DNA of 64,000 nucleotides from Psychrobacillus sp044762855 (GTDB lineage: Bacteria; Bacillota; Bacilli; Bacillales_A; Planococcaceae). Made by a program: the position numbers and the translations under genes. Below are positions 35,952 through 44,726 of the stretch, piece after piece. A model generated the notes under the pieces. The model saw only the letters and a program-made list of their open reading frames with translations. It had not been told where the DNA came from and did no database searches. The stretch's first letter is position 1. Each line of letters begins with the position of its first letter. The stretch lies in NCBI RefSeq assembly GCF_044762855.1, contig NZ_JBIWFB010000002.1:534077-598076 (forward strand). The letters are read 5' to 3'.

Positions 35952-36869
35952 ATGAATGAGGAAACATTAAAAAAACTAGAAAAGAAAATTAAAAAAGTGA
36001 AAATAGAAGGGTTCATCATTCATAAGGAGGATGAATGTGTTTATGAATACTTGAAAAACAAAAAAGTTAAAGAAAAGCCTACTAAAGTCTATTCTGTTAC
36101 GAAGAGCATTATCTCCATATTAATTGGTATCCTAGTTGATAAAGGCATGATTCAAGATGTACAGACTCCAATTTACAACTATTTTCCGGAATTAGTAAAA
36201 GCAAATGATTCAAGAAAAAAGGAAATAACAATTGAACATTTACTAACTATGACTTCAGGGCTGCAAGTAGGAAACTTTCAAGGTGCGAAAAATTGGGTGA
36301 AATGTATTTTAGAGCAGCCAATAATACAAAAACCTGGAGAAATCTTTCAGTACAATTCTGGAGATTCGCATCTACTAAGTGCTATAATCCATAAAATTTC
36401 AGGTGTTCCTACGGCTGTATTTGCAGATGAAAATCTTTTCTCTCCTTTAGGAATAAAAAAATATTTATGGGTAAAAGATCCACAGGGGATTCATGGTGGT
36501 GGATTCAGCATGTCGTTGACCATTGAAGATATGTTGAAAATTGGCTTGTTACTTTTACAAGATGGAAGGTATGCTTCTAAACAAGTAATTTCATCAAGTT
36601 GGAATACAAAATCCCAATCTCCACAACAAGATGTTGGATCTGGAGAATTTGGTATTTACGGATATGGTTATCAATTATGGACTTGTAAAAGCAGTGACAT
36701 ACAAAACCCGATTGATTATTTTTATGCGAATGGAATTTATGGACAATATATTTTTGTTGTTCCTAAGTTGAAAATAGTAGCAGTTGCCAAAAGCCAATTA
36801 CAATACGATAATCAATCATTACCAAGATTATTTTTCGAAGAATTTCTAAGAAATTTGAAGGATTACTGA
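35952..36869 (+). CDS. class C beta-lactamase-family serine hydrolase
   Basis: This encodes 305 residues from ATG 35952. The site upstream is weak (GTGAAAAG). The active-site motifs are SVTKSI (SxxK, near residue 51), FQYNSGDSHLLSAI (YxN form, near 136), and HGGGFSMSL in place of KTG (near 180). No signal peptide is visible, so it is probably cytosolic. Relatives are esterases, D-aminopeptidases or peptide hydrolases, not antibiotic enzymes. It stands alone and is followed by a terminator. Confidence 0.87.
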   Translation: MNEETLKKLEKKIKKVKIEGFIIHKEDECVYEYLKNKKVKEKPTKVYSVTKSIISILIGILVDKGMIQDVQTPIYNYFPELVKANDSRKKEITIEHLLTMTSGLQVGNFQGAKNWVKCILEQPIIQKPGEIFQYNSGDSHLLSAIIHKISGVPTAVFADENLFSPLGIKKYLWVKDPQGIHGGGFSMSLTIEDMLKIGLLLLQDGRYASKQVISSSWNTKSQSPQQDVGSGEFGIYGYGYQLWTCKSSDIQNPIDYFYANGIYGQYIFVVPKLKIVAVAKSQLQYDNQSLPRLFFEEFLRNLKDY

Positions 36870-36947
36870 CCAAGTTGTCTTACTTCAATAATTCTTCAAA
36901 CTTCGTTAATCACATATTTAGTAAAACTGGCTAAGATTTGTAATACT

Positions 36948-36979
36948 AAAAAATCGTCTCATATTAAGACGATTTTTTT
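36948..36979. terminator. terminator between convergent genes
   Basis: AAAAAATCGTCT (36948-36959) pairs with AGACGATTTTTT (36966-36977) around a 6-base loop. A run of T/A on both sides makes it bidirectional. Confidence 0.88.
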
Positions 36980-37009
36980 AGATAGTAAAGCTTGTAGCTT
37001 GCTTCACGT

Positions 37010-38659
37010 TTATTCCAATTCTGGTCGTACCCAAAGCTTTGAAAAGTCTACATATCCAAAGTGTTTCACCTTAATATTCATCAAATCTGCGGAGAAGGGA
37101 ATTTGGCGTTTTGAATAATATAGGGGAATCATAATTGAATTTTCAATAAGTGTTTTTTCTATCTTTAAGTTTAATGAGGTCCAATCCCGAAAAGGTGTTT
37201 GGGCATACATATCCAATTGATCATTTATACTTTGGTCCCTTTTTATAATTTTAGCCAAAGAAGAATAACCATTTTGTAGAAAGGAGAAATAGGAAAAGTT
37301 TTGGTTCATCTCGAATATTTCCCCATGTATAAAAAGATCTACTTCTTCATTATTACTGTTCTTCATAATTGTATCTTTAAAAGAAACCCATTTTATCTCA
37401 ATCGGAATTCCTTCTTTTTCTAAAATATTCTTTAGCCACAAAGTAGTATTTTCAGTATAATTTATCATTCTTAAAATAAGTGGCTCTGAGAAATGGGGTC
37501 TTTTCAGTTCGGGTATCGTATAAGTTTTACTGTGCCCGATTAGGCAACCTTGATGATTGGCTGAGTATCGTGCATCTGCCTGGCTGATTTCATGACGATA
37601 TTTTAAAATTACATAGTGTATATAATCACGTACTTCCTTTTTTCGAATAGCTGAGTTTCTAAATGTATTCATCAGCACGACACCAAAACCTGAATCACTT
37701 TCCACAGGAAACGTCTGATTATCTTTTTCCAAAGCTGATGAACGATATACAACATCAAAATCTTTTGGTACTTGGACAAATTCTACTATGTCTAGCAATG
37801 CTCTTTCTCCGTAATAGTCTTTAAAAGCTATTAGAATTGTTTTTTGCTCATTATTCTCTTGGACATAAAAACTGCCGGTTCCGTGTAAATGATTATTCGT
37901 CTCTTTATATATACTTGCATTGATCGAGCCGAGCAATTGTAAAAAGTAACTGCAAGCGCTCGAAAAGAAAACATCTATTATTAAAGGGGCTACAACAACG
38001 AATTCTTTTACTGGCTTCCACAAGTCTTGGTAATAAGAATGGTTGCGGAGATTCTCGAAACAATGGATAACATCATTTGCTGTCAAAATAGATCCATCAT
38101 GAAACTTAATATCTTTCTTCAAGTAAATTCGAATCCTATTCGTTTGAATGTCCCAACTATGCGCAAGCTCAGGCGAAATAATTCCATTTTTATCAACCGA
38201 AACTAAACGGTTAAAGATTGTTGCTACAATATTAGCGCTATGTGCATCTGCAGCTTCTAAAGGATGCATCGTTAAAAATGGATTTTTTCTCGGTACAATC
38301 AGTGTGTCATTTGTATTATGGACATAGCCAAATTTGGAGCGAAACTTTTGCATCAATCGTAATTTACTATCTGCTGACCAATCCCAAAGTAAATATTTGC
38401 TGCTAATTTCTATAGGTTTTTCATCAATTATCTTCATAAGCTTCTCTTCTAAAACGGCTTCCACTTGTTCTAACCACGTAAGGGTGGATACATTCCCTCT
38501 GCCACGACCAGAAAAAAATAATAGCCAGCCTTCCGTAGACCATTTTTGAATATATCGTGCAGTTTGCTTTGGGCTTAATTGAAGTAAGTCGGCTATTTCG
38601 TTTTGTTTAACGTTTCCTGAAGGGAGAAATCTCCATAAGGTCAATAAATATTTATCCAT
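37010..38659 (-). CDS. SgrR-type regulator: HTH plus peptide-binding-like domain
   Basis: This encodes 549 residues from ATG 38659 with AAAGGAGA upstream. An N-terminal winged helix (about 1-80, NEIADLLQLSPKQTARYIQK) is fused to a solute-binding-protein class 5 domain (about 150-545, with NRLVSVDKNGIISPELAHSW and KDIKFHDGSILTANDVI as its marks). It has no signal peptide, so the binding domain is used as an intracellular sensor. E. coli SgrR senses sugar phosphate and controls a sugar exporter (SetA). Here it is divergent from an MFS gene across a short region with twin repeats. Confidence 0.9.
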   Translation of the reverse strand: MDKYLLTLWRFLPSGNVKQNEIADLLQLSPKQTARYIQKWSTEGWLLFFSGRGRGNVSTLTWLEQVEAVLEEKLMKIIDEKPIEISSKYLLWDWSADSKLRLMQKFRSKFGYVHNTNDTLIVPRKNPFLTMHPLEAADAHSANIVATIFNRLVSVDKNGIISPELAHSWDIQTNRIRIYLKKDIKFHDGSILTANDVIHCFENLRNHSYYQDLWKPVKEFVVVAPLIIDVFFSSACSYFLQLLGSINASIYKETNNHLHGTGSFYVQENNEQKTILIAFKDYYGERALLDIVEFVQVPKDFDVVYRSSALEKDNQTFPVESDSGFGVVLMNTFRNSAIRKKEVRDYIHYVILKYRHEISQADARYSANHQGCLIGHSKTYTIPELKRPHFSEPLILRMINYTENTTLWLKNILEKEGIPIEIKWVSFKDTIMKNSNNEEVDLFIHGEIFEMNQNFSYFSFLQNGYSSLAKIIKRDQSINDQLDMYAQTPFRDWTSLNLKIEKTLIENSIMIPLYYSKRQIPFSADLMNIKVKHFGYVDFSKLWVRPELE

Positions 38660-38675
38660 GATGGTCTCCTTTTAC

Positions 38676-38710
38676 AAAAGTGGACATTTATTATAAAAGT
38701 GTCCATTTTT
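38676..38710. promoter_or_regulatory. twin 14-bp repeats between SgrR-type regulator and MFS gene
   Basis: AAAAGTGGACATTT (38677-38690) and AAAAGTGTCCATTT (38696-38709) are direct repeats that differ at two central bases. At the same time TGGACA (38681-38686) and TGTCCA (38700-38705) form an inverted repeat. The sites lie 17 bases before the regulator ATG. They are the natural candidate for self-control and control of the exporter. Confidence 0.6.
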
Positions 38711-38759
38711 CATTCTCTAAGTCTAGTTTAATATACATAAGACAGAGGAGGCCTGCAAT

Positions 38760-39980
38760 ATGTCTTTGAAAAACTATCCGCAAAATATTAAAGTTCGTTT
38801 AATTACATCCTTTTTTAATCGTGCAGTTTCCTCGGCTGTAATGCCATTCATGGCGTTATTTTTTGCACAGGAAATGAGCAAAGTTTGGGCAGGTACCTTT
38901 TTAATATGTACCGTCTTTATTAGTTTTTTTGTTAATCTAATTGGGGGGTATATTTCTGATCGCTTTCCACGGAAAAGAGTATTGGTTCTTACTTCATTTT
39001 TAAGTGCCATGATGTTTTTCATGATGACAATCAGTTTATTCCCAAAAGAGAATATTATTTGGCTTTTTGCCGTAGCTTATGTAGCTTATATTGTTACAAG
39101 TAGCCTTGGAAGACCAGCAATGCATGCGATTATTATCGATTCCACTACACCAGAAAATCGGAAAGAAGTGTACGCGGTCGATTATTGGCTCGTGAATTTA
39201 TCGATGGCTATCGGTGCTGCACTGGGTGGCTTGTTGTACATTAATCATCAAATTGAGCTATTTGCGGTCCTTTCATTTACTTCGGTTTGTTTACCAATCG
39301 CTTATAAAATTTGGTTGGTTGATGAACATACACAACGTTTTGAGAAGCGACATAATAATGTTTTCCTTGATTTAATTCAAAATTACAAAGTGGCATTTCA
39401 GGATCGACCATTTGTCAAAGTAGTGATAGGGTCTATGTTTATCTTTGCAGCAGAGTTTACACTGAATAGTTATATTGGTGTTCGTTTGGCAGAAACATTT
39501 AAAACCATCCATTTAGGGGATTTTCAGGTTGCGGGTGTTCGTATGTTAAGTGTTCTTAATATCGAGAATATGCTACTCGTTGTATGCTTTACATTTTTGA
39601 TAAATAGATTTACTGATCGCTTCAGCAAGAAAAAAGTTTTATTAAGCGGCTTGATCATCTACAGCATTGGGTATATTACAATCACTTCTGCTAACACATG
39701 GTACATATTGATTTTGTTTAATTTTGTTGCAACCATAGGTGAACTCATTTATTCTCCAGTGCGAAATGCGGAGCAGGCGAATATGATTCCAGCGGATAAA
39801 CGAGGCTCATATTCTGCGTTCTCTAATTTTTCCTTTAGCGGTGCTGAGTTAATTGCGCGATCCACTATTATATTGGGGGCATTTTTAATACCTACGATGA
39901 TGTCTGTATATATAGGGATTTTATTGATGATCGGAATTTCCCTAGTATACACTGGATTTTTTATCAATAGAAAGGAGTAG
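38760..39980 (+). CDS. MFS transporter, putative exporter
   Basis: This encodes 406 residues from ATG 38760, with GAGGAGG about 8 bases upstream. Twelve hydrophobic helices, with the loop 2-3 MFS motif GGYISDRFPRKRV (near residue 62) and a similar RFTDRFSKKKV in the second half, define the family. The divergent SgrR-type regulator suggests export of a sugar or small toxic product. It is followed by a terminator. Confidence 0.9.
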   Translation: MSLKNYPQNIKVRLITSFFNRAVSSAVMPFMALFFAQEMSKVWAGTFLICTVFISFFVNLIGGYISDRFPRKRVLVLTSFLSAMMFFMMTISLFPKENIIWLFAVAYVAYIVTSSLGRPAMHAIIIDSTTPENRKEVYAVDYWLVNLSMAIGAALGGLLYINHQIELFAVLSFTSVCLPIAYKIWLVDEHTQRFEKRHNNVFLDLIQNYKVAFQDRPFVKVVIGSMFIFAAEFTLNSYIGVRLAETFKTIHLGDFQVAGVRMLSVLNIENMLLVVCFTFLINRFTDRFSKKKVLLSGLIIYSIGYITITSANTWYILILFNFVATIGELIYSPVRNAEQANMIPADKRGSYSAFSNFSFSGAELIARSTIILGAFLIPTMMSVYIGILLMIGISLVYTGFFINRKE

Positions 39981-40069
39981 CATACTGCGTAAAAAGATTA
40001 AAAATGTAGCGCGTATGAGCTGAGCAGTTGCACATACTGAAAGAAATATCACGCATTACATCCATAACA

Positions 40070-40110
40070 AAACGGCAGAAGAAATTTCATCCATTTCTTC
40101 TGCCGTTTGT
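40070..40110 (+). terminator. terminator after MFS gene
   Basis: AAACGGCAGAAGAAA (40070-40084) pairs with TTTCTTCTGCCGTTT (40094-40108) around a 9-base loop. The T run is short (TTTGTTG). Confidence 0.8.
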
Positions 40111-40198
40111 TGATTTAGTTGCTTTGTATAGTAAATTGGTTGCTCTCGTAATCGCTTTGATTGCTTACATATACGATTTGTTCGCTCTTAGCCATTAG

Positions 40199-40891
40199 TC
40201 AGAACATCACATGAAACACAACGCTGAAAAGATAACCTGTCAGTACAAATATTGCAGATTCCATAAGTGATACTTTGCGGATATTATGCAAAATGAATTC
40301 TTTTAGACTTGTAAGAGCGATCAGTCCAATAGAAATGCCTAATAATATACTTTGTGCCCTGATACCGAGGGAAATATGATGACCAATCCAAATAAATAGA
40401 CAAAAGCATACGGATAAAGCAATGAAAGAAAGAAATAAGCCTATTATTTTCTGTCCTTGTGCCAGAAATATAGAAGTAAGCGCAAATCCTTCGGGAATAT
40501 GGTGCAAAATGGTAGAAGTTGAAATGGTGAGAACAAAAGAAGAATTCCCTAGTAAGTTTCCGATAGTTAAACTTAAAGGAATCGTATGGATGAAAAGGGC
40601 AATTATTAGCAAATAGACAGAGGAGCTATGTTGTTCAGATGAAAATAGAAATTTGTTCACAAAAATTAGAAACAAAAATCCAATCAAAATACCTATAGAG
40701 ATGCCAGTTGATTTATATGTTTGGATTGCTGATGGAATAATATCTAATACAAGTAGACCTACTAAGAATCCTCCACATAATAATGCTAAACCTTCATTAG
40801 ATTTACCAAATAGTTTAGCGACAAGCCAAGCGATTCCTGCCCCTAAATTGACACTTAAAAATAGAAGTCCCCCAAGAACTAAAGTACTCAA
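40199..40891 (-). CDS. ZIP-family metal transporter
   Basis: This encodes 230 residues from TTG 40891 with AGGAGA about 10 bases upstream. Eight hydrophobic helices carry two half-sites: LFIHTIPLSLTIGNLL (usual HNIPEGxAxG, here degenerate) and ILHHIPEGFALTSIFLA (complete HHxPEG). The second helix supplies the metal site of ZIP proteins, which bring zinc, iron or manganese into the cytoplasm. The first motif is altered (PLS for PEG), so metal choice may differ. It is divergent from the ger operon. Confidence 0.82.
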   Translation of the reverse strand: MSTLVLGGLLFLSVNLGAGIAWLVAKLFGKSNEGLALLCGGFLVGLLVLDIIPSAIQTYKSTGISIGILIGFLFLIFVNKFLFSSEQHSSSVYLLIIALFIHTIPLSLTIGNLLGNSSFVLTISTSTILHHIPEGFALTSIFLAQGQKIIGLFLSFIALSVCFCLFIWIGHHISLGIRAQSILLGISIGLIALTSLKEFILHNIRKVSLMESAIFVLTGYLFSVVFHVMF

Positions 40892-41002
40892 CTGTTATCA
40901 TTCTCCTATATAAAAAAATAAAATTTCTAGCCAGTAGAATTGAATGGTATCCATTCGGTTAAGCTATGCATATTGAAGATTCTCTTTACTGGAGGTTTAT
41001 GT

Positions 41003-42367
41003 ATGTCGGATTTAAAAGAGAAACCAATTGCTCCTATGTTGATGGATAAACTTAAGGAACAGATGAATCCTTCTTTTGATGTTATGCTAATTCCTTTACA
41101 ACTAGAAGAGGAAAAGGCGTTTCTCCTCTATTTAAAAACGGTCGTAGATGGGGATAAGTTACAAAACGTTATTATTAAGCCATTTTTCGAGATGAAATCT
41201 GCCCAACATTACGGGGCTTATATTCAATCATCGCCTGATATTATAGAAATCAAATCAGAGGAAGAAATTTTACTCGAACTTACAAGAGGAAATGTATTAA
41301 TAGCGGTTCAACATGAATTTTTTCTTATAGATGTGAAGAAAGTAAACAGCAGTTCCGTCCAAGAGACGATTATGGAGCCGACTGTATATGGACCCCAACT
41401 AGCTTTAAGCGAGGATATTCTTACCAATTTGAATATTATACGACATCGTTACAATGAGCCATCACTTATGATTGAAATCTTACAATTAAATGATAAAACA
41501 CATAATGATATAGCTATTATTTATGATGACCAAACTGTCAAGCCAGCCATTTTAAAGGCGATTCGAAAGAGACTGAAAGAATTAGATTCAACACTTATTC
41601 AATCAGCAGGAGAGCTTCAACTTTACTTGAATGGGAGGAGACTTACGCTATTTCCTACATTAATGTTAACCGAGCGACCTGACCGTATTTGCTATAACTT
41701 AGATGCTGGTAAAGTTATATTGATGATTGATGGAAGCCCCCATGCATTAATCGCGCCAGTCGTCTTTTTTGATTTTATGGTATCTATGGAAGATAACTAT
41801 CATTTATTTTGGATTACCTCGTTCACGCTCGTACTTCGATATTTTGGGCTTGTTACTTGTTTAATATTACCGGCTTTATATGTTGCCATCACTTCTTATA
41901 ATCCGGACATTTTTCGAACGGAGTTGGCTTTAACGGTCGCTGGTAGTAGGATTGGAGTGCCTTATCCATCGTTTATTGAAGTATTGTTCATGCTCGTATT
42001 TATGGAGCTTTTAACGGAAGCGAGTATTAGGCTGCCTAAAGCAATCAGTGCTACGGCCACTACTGTTGGTGGTTTAATATTGGGAACAGCTGCAACAGAG
42101 GCAGCACTGACCTCTAATATTATGATCATCATCGTGTCGGCAGTAGCTATCTCTAGTTTTGTCATTCCTATCAATGAGATGAGTTTTTCGATCCGATTTT
42201 GTAGATATCTTCTCCTCGCTTTTACGACATTTTTTGGAACAGTCGGATTTATACTTGGCTTTTTAGGAATACTCATGTTCTTGATCAATAAAGAAAGTTT
42301 TGGAGAACCTTATTTGAAAATGTATTGGAAAAGTAGAAGGAGTGAAAAGGGAGTGAAAAGTGAATGA
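41003..42367 (+). CDS. GerA-type spore germinant receptor, A subunit
   Basis: This encodes 454 residues from ATG 41003 with GGAGG 8 bases upstream. A soluble N-terminal part (about 1-260) is followed by four to five membrane helices (about 280-440). The family marks are YGPQLALSEDILTNLNIIRHR (usual GPREAFVEDLxTNIxLIRRR) and LFPTLMLTERPDRI. The A, B and C subunits form the receptor in the spore inner membrane that senses amino acids or sugars. The B gene starts inside its stop (ATGA). Confidence 0.93.
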   Translation: MSDLKEKPIAPMLMDKLKEQMNPSFDVMLIPLQLEEEKAFLLYLKTVVDGDKLQNVIIKPFFEMKSAQHYGAYIQSSPDIIEIKSEEEILLELTRGNVLIAVQHEFFLIDVKKVNSSSVQETIMEPTVYGPQLALSEDILTNLNIIRHRYNEPSLMIEILQLNDKTHNDIAIIYDDQTVKPAILKAIRKRLKELDSTLIQSAGELQLYLNGRRLTLFPTLMLTERPDRICYNLDAGKVILMIDGSPHALIAPVVFFDFMVSMEDNYHLFWITSFTLVLRYFGLVTCLILPALYVAITSYNPDIFRTELALTVAGSRIGVPYPSFIEVLFMLVFMELLTEASIRLPKAISATATTVGGLILGTAATEAALTSNIMIIIVSAVAISSFVIPINEMSFSIRFCRYLLLAFTTFFGTVGFILGFLGILMFLINKESFGEPYLKMYWKSRRSEKGVKSE

Positions 42368-43458
42368 GTCGTTTTGTTTATTATTTAATGTTTCTTACGA
42401 TGATTTCCAATATCATTGCCTCCGTGCCTAAAATACTTTTATTTGAAAGTAAAACTGGGGCAATTCCTTCTATGTTTGCGGCTGTTATTATTGGAACAAC
42501 ACTAGTGTATATTCTTGTTAAATTATTCAATGCTTTTCCGGCTAAAAATTTGCCCGACATGTTGAAGACACACACACCAAAATGGTTTGCTTACCCAGTG
42601 CTTTTTTACCTGTTTTTATATTGGTTCATTGCAGGACTGATTACGCTTATTACCTATGTTTTTTTATTTATTACTTTTTTTTCGCCAGAAACATCTATTG
42701 TAATTACAACATTTGCCTTTCTCGCTGTTATTTCATTTGGAATATTGATGAAATCCAGGAGTATGTTATACATGGCAGAAATTGTACTAGTGCTATTTGT
42801 TCCTCTAATAATCTTTTTATTAATAAAATTTTATGTGAATCCGAAACTAGACTGGGATTTTATTAAGATTTCTATGATGCATGTGAATCACGTCCCATCT
42901 TATTGGGCATTTGGCGCATCTCTTTTTATTTTTACAGGGGTTGCTGATTTGGTCATTTTTAATGAACTTTTTACGAAAAAGCATAAAATGGGGTGGAAAC
43001 AAGTTCTAATTATTGGGCTTTCTGGAGCCGGAGTTTTGTTTACTACTTTTTTTGTGCCAATTGGGTATAACGGGGTGGAGCAGATTGCTGAACTTACTTT
43101 TCCATGGATATCGACGAGCGACTCTATTCGTATGAAATACGGTTTAATAGAACGGGTTATTTTTATTTTTATTCTATCTTTTCTAGGAATCGCATTTGTA
43201 AGTTTATTACTCCATTGGCATGTTGCCTTAAAAATGTTGGGGAGCATATTCGAATTTAAGCGCTTGAAATGGAAAGGAAAATTGTTGGCTCCTTATATTT
43301 TCGTAATTATATTTGGCATAATCTCTTTAATTTTAACGAGAAAATTAACACAGTATCAATTGTTTGAACTCTCCAATTACTTTTATGGGTCACTGCCGAT
43401 TTTTTTTGCAATATTAATCATTTCCTTAGTAATTGTGAAAAGGAGAGCAAAATTATGA
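42364..43458 (+). CDS. GerB-type spore germinant receptor, B subunit (permease-like)
   Basis: This encodes 364 residues from ATG 42364, overlapping the A gene by 4 bp. Ten hydrophobic helices with an APC-type fold are seen, and the start MFLTMISNIIASVPKILL and the end are typical of GerKB-like proteins. It is the ligand-binding membrane subunit of the receptor. The C gene starts inside its 3' end (ATGAAG at 43455). Confidence 0.93.
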   Translation: MSRFVYYLMFLTMISNIIASVPKILLFESKTGAIPSMFAAVIIGTTLVYILVKLFNAFPAKNLPDMLKTHTPKWFAYPVLFYLFLYWFIAGLITLITYVFLFITFFSPETSIVITTFAFLAVISFGILMKSRSMLYMAEIVLVLFVPLIIFLLIKFYVNPKLDWDFIKISMMHVNHVPSYWAFGASLFIFTGVADLVIFNELFTKKHKMGWKQVLIIGLSGAGVLFTTFFVPIGYNGVEQIAELTFPWISTSDSIRMKYGLIERVIFIFILSFLGIAFVSLLLHWHVALKMLGSIFEFKRLKWKGKLLAPYIFVIIFGIISLILTRKLTQYQLFELSNYFYGSLPIFFAILIISLVIVKRRAKL

Positions 43459-44579
43459 AGCGCCGATTCAAAAGTTATAAAGTAATTATTTTGATCGCTA
43501 TTTCCTTTTCTTGTGTATTTCTTTTAGCTGGTTGTGGCTTTAAAGATATTGATAAGCGAGTTTTCGTAACGGGTATCGGTGTAGATCCATCGGAAAAGGA
43601 AGAAGGGGGATACAAAGTAACATTAAAATTATCATTACCAGTCGCTTCTATAAAATCTTCCACCGGACCTAATTATGAATATTTAGTTCATGAAGGGGAA
43701 ACGCTTGCTGAAGCAATTCGCATTTTAGAAACTCATACAGATAAAATACTAGAATTCGGACATGCCAAAATTATCGTTATTAACGAGGATCTATTACATG
43801 ATAATGTGAAGGATTTTATGGACTACTTTATAAGACGTAGCGATATTCAGTTAATAGCTTGGGTTGCAGCAGCTAAATCTTCTGCAGAGTCTATATTAAG
43901 GATAGAGCCGGCTGCAGAGTCCGCAGTATCATCTACGCTTGTGAACTTTTTTGGTAGCAGTGGGGCGGATAGTCCTTTTATTACCTCTACTTTCCTTTAT
44001 GAATTTAGAAGGGATATGTTATCCGATGGAGTGGATGCAGTATTACCGCTTGTAGAGGCATCAGAAGACAAGAAAGAGTTAATCGTTAACAAATCGTTAG
44101 TTGTGAAAGAAGAATCAAAACCGTTCGAATTATCTTCAGAGCAATCCAAGTATTATAATACGATAATAAATGGAATGAGCGGATTCAGCTATAAGGCTGA
44201 AAAAGGGGATCTAACCATAGTCATTAATATGGAAAGAACTGATGTCCACTTTAAAGTTATGATGGACGATGGCAAGCCTACTTCTATCAAGATGAAAGTA
44301 AAAATGGTTGGTATAATTGGTCAATCCAACAAAAACCTATCTTTAACAAAATTAAACGAGTATGATCAAATAGCAGCAGAGACAGTGGAAAAAAAGATTA
44401 AAGATTTTCTTACTAAAGTTCAAGAAGAAAATTTTGATCCGATTGGTTTTGGATTAAGATATCGAACGATGGTGCTCTATAATAAAAACACGGTTTCTGA
44501 ATGGGAGAAAGTATATCCTAATTTACCGATTGACGTGAGCGTAAAAGTAGAACTCAAGGGTACGGGAGCAATTGAATAA
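43455..44579 (+). CDS. GerC-type spore germinant receptor, C subunit (lipoprotein)
   Basis: This encodes 374 residues from ATG 43455. A signal ends in a lipobox (LLAGCGF, Cys near residue 27), and the mature domain has the GerC marks DKRVFVTGIGVDPSEKEEGG and LEFGHAKIIVINEDL. The lipid is added by Lgt before the spore matures. It closes the operon; a weak terminator lies 10 bp past its stop. Confidence 0.94.
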   Translation: MKRRFKSYKVIILIAISFSCVFLLAGCGFKDIDKRVFVTGIGVDPSEKEEGGYKVTLKLSLPVASIKSSTGPNYEYLVHEGETLAEAIRILETHTDKILEFGHAKIIVINEDLLHDNVKDFMDYFIRRSDIQLIAWVAAAKSSAESILRIEPAAESAVSSTLVNFFGSSGADSPFITSTFLYEFRRDMLSDGVDAVLPLVEASEDKKELIVNKSLVVKEESKPFELSSEQSKYYNTIINGMSGFSYKAEKGDLTIVINMERTDVHFKVMMDDGKPTSIKMKVKMVGIIGQSNKNLSLTKLNEYDQIAAETVEKKIKDFLTKVQEENFDPIGFGLRYRTMVLYNKNTVSEWEKVYPNLPIDVSVKVELKGTGAIE

Positions 44580-44587
44580 AAAATGAC

Positions 44588-44620
44588 AAATCCTCTTTCG
44601 ATGAAGTAAGGGGATTTTTC
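44588..44620 (+). terminator. weak terminator after ger operon
   Basis: AAATCC (44588-44593) pairs with GGATTT (44612-44617) with a partly paired interior (TCTT/AAG) and is followed by TTTC. Confidence 0.6.
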
Positions 44621-44726
44621 GTTTCTTCAGACTTATTAGGAAGTTTCCCTTTCTAATGTAATCATAGTCCGTTAATATATAATTAAGTTAGTTTTATTTA
44701 CATAGGGGGGAAGCGAGAGCGTTCAT

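Noticed and set aside
44640..44726. Cobalamin riboswitch before mutA
   Set aside because: No B12-box-like sequence and far too short for the riboswitch.
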